Assembly (NCBI GenBank): GCA_006226595.1
Contig: SBGP01000101.1
Coordinates: 1 to 64,000, forward strand
Direction of reading: 5' to 3'
DNA length: 64,000 bases
Origin: Deltaproteobacteria bacterium
GTDB lineage: Bacteria > Myxococcota_A > UBA796 > GCA-2862545
The translations under genes were made by a program, and so were the position numbers. Positions 62,459 to 64,000 of the stretch are shown here, one piece after another. The notes under the pieces are model-generated. The model was not told where the DNA came from and did no database searches. It saw only the letters and a program-made list of their open reading frames with translations. Each line of letters opens with the position of its first letter. Within the stretch, counting starts at the first letter, position 1.

Positions 62459-64000
62459 ATGAATTCGAAGCCCTTGCCGACCTCGGACTCCGTGCGCCGC
62501 GACGTGACGCGTCACCTGCCGCCGGCGCCGGTGGCGCGTCCGCTTCGCGAGGTGCTTGCCGCCGTGTTCGTGCTCGGCTTCGGGCTGTGGGCGGCCTGGC
62601 TCACCGTCACCGTGGCCGGGGAGCGAGCCCTGGTCGAGGAGCGCGTCGGCTGGCTCATCGAGGCGCGCCAGGTCGAGGGCTATGTCGAGGCCCGGGCGCC
62701 CGCGGCGGTTCCGGCGCTTCAGGACCTGCGCGGGGACCTGCTTCGGTCCAAGGCCAGCGATGCGCTCGTCGCGCCGCTGAACGACGCGCTCGTCGCGCTC
62801 GGCGACGGTCGACACGAGGAGGCCGAGGTCGCGCTCGGGCGGTTCATCGGCGCCGTGCGTGCCGACAACGGGCAGATCTCCACCCAGCTCGGGGCGCGCT
62901 GGAACGCGCTCACCGCCGTGGTCGGTATCGCGCTGTTGTTCGGGGCGGCCCTGGTGGCCGCGCTCGTCGCCGAGCAGCGCCGCCGGCGGGAGCTCGACCG
63001 GTGGCAGGTCGGCCTCGAGTCCGCGCTGATCGAGGTCCAGCAGGCTCGGGAGCGCGCGGAGGCGGCAGATCGACTCAAGACCCGCATGCTCGCCAACATG
63101 TCCCACGAGCTGCGCAGTCCGCTGACCGCGGTGAGCGGCATGATCGACCTCACCGTGGACCTCGTCGACGGACGAGCGGCCGAACAGCTCGAGGTCGCCG
63201 GACGCGCCGCCGGTCACCTGGCTCGGCTCGTCGACGATCTGCTCGACCTGTCGCGGCTCCAGGCCGGTGCGGTCAAGATCCAGGCCGAGCCCGTCGCACT
63301 GCGCACGCTGCTCCACGACCTGGTTCGCCTCTACGAGACCCGCGTCGACGCCGAGCACGTGCGCTTCGCCATCGAGGTCGACGAGAGGGTTCCTCCGGTG
63401 GTTCGGACCGACCCCGTGCGGCTGCGGCAGTTGCTCGAAGGCCTGCTCACGAACGCGATTCGCTACGCGCCGCACGGCACCGTGACCCTGGGGCTGGCGC
63501 AGCAGAAGGGGCGTCTGCGTTTCACCGTCGCCGACGAGGGCCCCGGCATTCCCGAGGAGGAGCACGAGCGCATCTTCCAGCCGTTCATCCAGGGCTCGGG
63601 TCGCGTCGATGCGCGCGTGGGTACCGGCCTCGGCCTGGCCATCGCCCGCGAAGTCGTGCTCGCCATGGGCGGACGGATCGGCGTCGACAGCCGCCCGGGC
63701 GCCGGTGCGACCTTCTGGTTCGAGCTTCCCGATCTCGGGGGCACCGAGACCCCGTCCGTGCGCGAGTTCTGGCCCGATGCCGTCCGGGTCTCCGGGCCCA
63801 TCCTCGTGGTCGACGACGACGCGGTGATCCGGCGGGTCAGTCGCGGATTGCTCGAACAACTGGGCTACACCGTTGTCGAGGCGAGCAGCGGCGACCAGGC
63901 CATCCACGCGTGGCAGGCGGAGAAACCCGCGGCCATCCTGATGGATTGGCACATGGATGGCATGGACGGGCTCGAAGCCTCCAGACGGATCCGGGCGCTG
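62459..64000 (+). CDS. Hybrid sensor histidine kinase with receiver domain (3' end outside the window)
   Basis: 514 residues visible, no stop. Two membrane helices (FVLGFGLWAAWLTVTVAG, about 37-55; AVVGIALLFGAALVAALVA, about 155-175) bracket a periplasmic helical sensor of about 100 residues. Then HisKA with MSHELRSPLTAV (His about 216), HATPase motifs NAIRYAP, DEGPGIP, GTGLGLAI, and a receiver domain starting LVVDDDAVIRR with phosphoacceptor Asp about 496 (MDWHMDGMDG). The frame reaches the window end inside the receiver domain. It autophosphorylates on sensing an envelope signal and relays to the receiver. No response regulator gene is nearby on this side. Confidence 0.92.
   Translation, partial: MNSKPLPTSDSVRRDVTRHLPPAPVARPLREVLAAVFVLGFGLWAAWLTVTVAGERALVEERVGWLIEARQVEGYVEARAPAAVPALQDLRGDLLRSKASDALVAPLNDALVALGDGRHEEAEVALGRFIGAVRADNGQISTQLGARWNALTAVVGIALLFGAALVAALVAEQRRRRELDRWQVGLESALIEVQQARERAEAADRLKTRMLANMSHELRSPLTAVSGMIDLTVDLVDGRAAEQLEVAGRAAGHLARLVDDLLDLSRLQAGAVKIQAEPVALRTLLHDLVRLYETRVDAEHVRFAIEVDERVPPVVRTDPVRLRQLLEGLLTNAIRYAPHGTVTLGLAQQKGRLRFTVADEGPGIPEEEHERIFQPFIQGSGRVDARVGTGLGLAIAREVVLAMGGRIGVDSRPGAGATFWFELPDLGGTETPSVREFWPDAVRVSGPILVVDDDAVIRRVSRGLLEQLGYTVVEASSGDQAIHAWQAEKPAAILMDWHMDGMDGLEASRRIRAL

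Overview
The window is GC-rich bacterial chromosome (about 70 % G+C by eye) with almost no non-coding DNA. The gene content points to a myxobacterium-like member of the Myxococcota (old Deltaproteobacteria). The reasons are eukaryote-type Ser/Thr kinases and a PP2C phosphatase, an FHA-domain sigma-54 activator, RCC1-repeat and Thr/Asp/Ala-repeat lipoproteins, a Cys/hydrophobic/Arg tail resembling MYXO-CTERM, many lipobox or short-signal secreted proteins of unknown function, and frequent GTG/TTG starts. This is inference from content; no rRNA or other marker gene is in the window. I saw no tRNA, rRNA, CRISPR array, insertion sequence, phage or plasmid gene.

Layout. 1-9.5 kb: the end of a Gly-rich surface protein, a Ser/Thr kinase, a MYG1-type hydrolase, recX, an SRPBCC protein coupled to an ABC-F ATPase, a coiled-coil/TPR pair, a sigma-54 activator lacking a sensor domain, and an RsmC-like methyltransferase. 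9.5-20.3 kb: a GGCT/winged-helix pair, two secreted proteins of unknown function, a TetR regulator divergent from a metallo-beta-lactamase-fold hydrolase with two operator-like palindromes between them, an NDH-2, a transmembrane Ser/Thr kinase and a large secreted protein with tail-fibre-like repeats. 20.5-30.3 kb: an FHA sigma-54 activator coupled to a serine dehydratase and a lipoprotein hydrolase, a DsbD-type reductase coupled to a c-type cytochrome lipoprotein, a C-terminally anchored secreted protein, and a two-gene envelope operon. 30.4-39 kb: envelope proteins, a GNAT and a cobalamin-binding-type protein read from a 23-bp divergent gap, a sulfotransferase, ttcA, a LOG-family protein, a DUF2301 membrane protein, Hsp20 and a membrane/coiled-coil pair. 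39-49.4 kb: a two-gene M16 peptidase operon, a GSDH-type dehydrogenase operon, a membrane-anchored PP2C phosphatase, an RCC1-repeat lipoprotein and a diacylglycerol-kinase-type operon. 49.4-64 kb: a DUF1571 protein, an unusual response regulator, alr with a membrane partner, a Thr/Asp/Ala repeat lipoprotein, a bestrophin, mscS-corA, dps, a tRNA-binding-like small protein, a siderophore-interacting flavoprotein, a YgiQ radical SAM protein, and a hybrid histidine kinase cut by the window end.

Working together. Most operons are pairs joined by 4-bp ATGA/GTGA or TGATG overlaps, so translational coupling is the rule. Two kinases, one FHA activator and one PP2C phosphatase supply the parts of a phospho-Ser/Thr signalling branch, although they are not adjacent. 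DsbD and the cytochrome form a plausible redox/haem-maturation unit. Dps, the siderophore-interacting protein and the sulfur/redox proteins have housekeeping stress and iron roles, two of them behind recognisable palindromes.

The most unusual signal is not a gene. At several operon heads a TAnnnT -10-like hexamer ends only 5-7 bases before the start codon, which is the geometry of leaderless transcription. One pair of divergent genes seems to share such an element, and three convergent gene pairs end inside a shared CTAG palindrome. No clear new defence or biosynthetic system was found.
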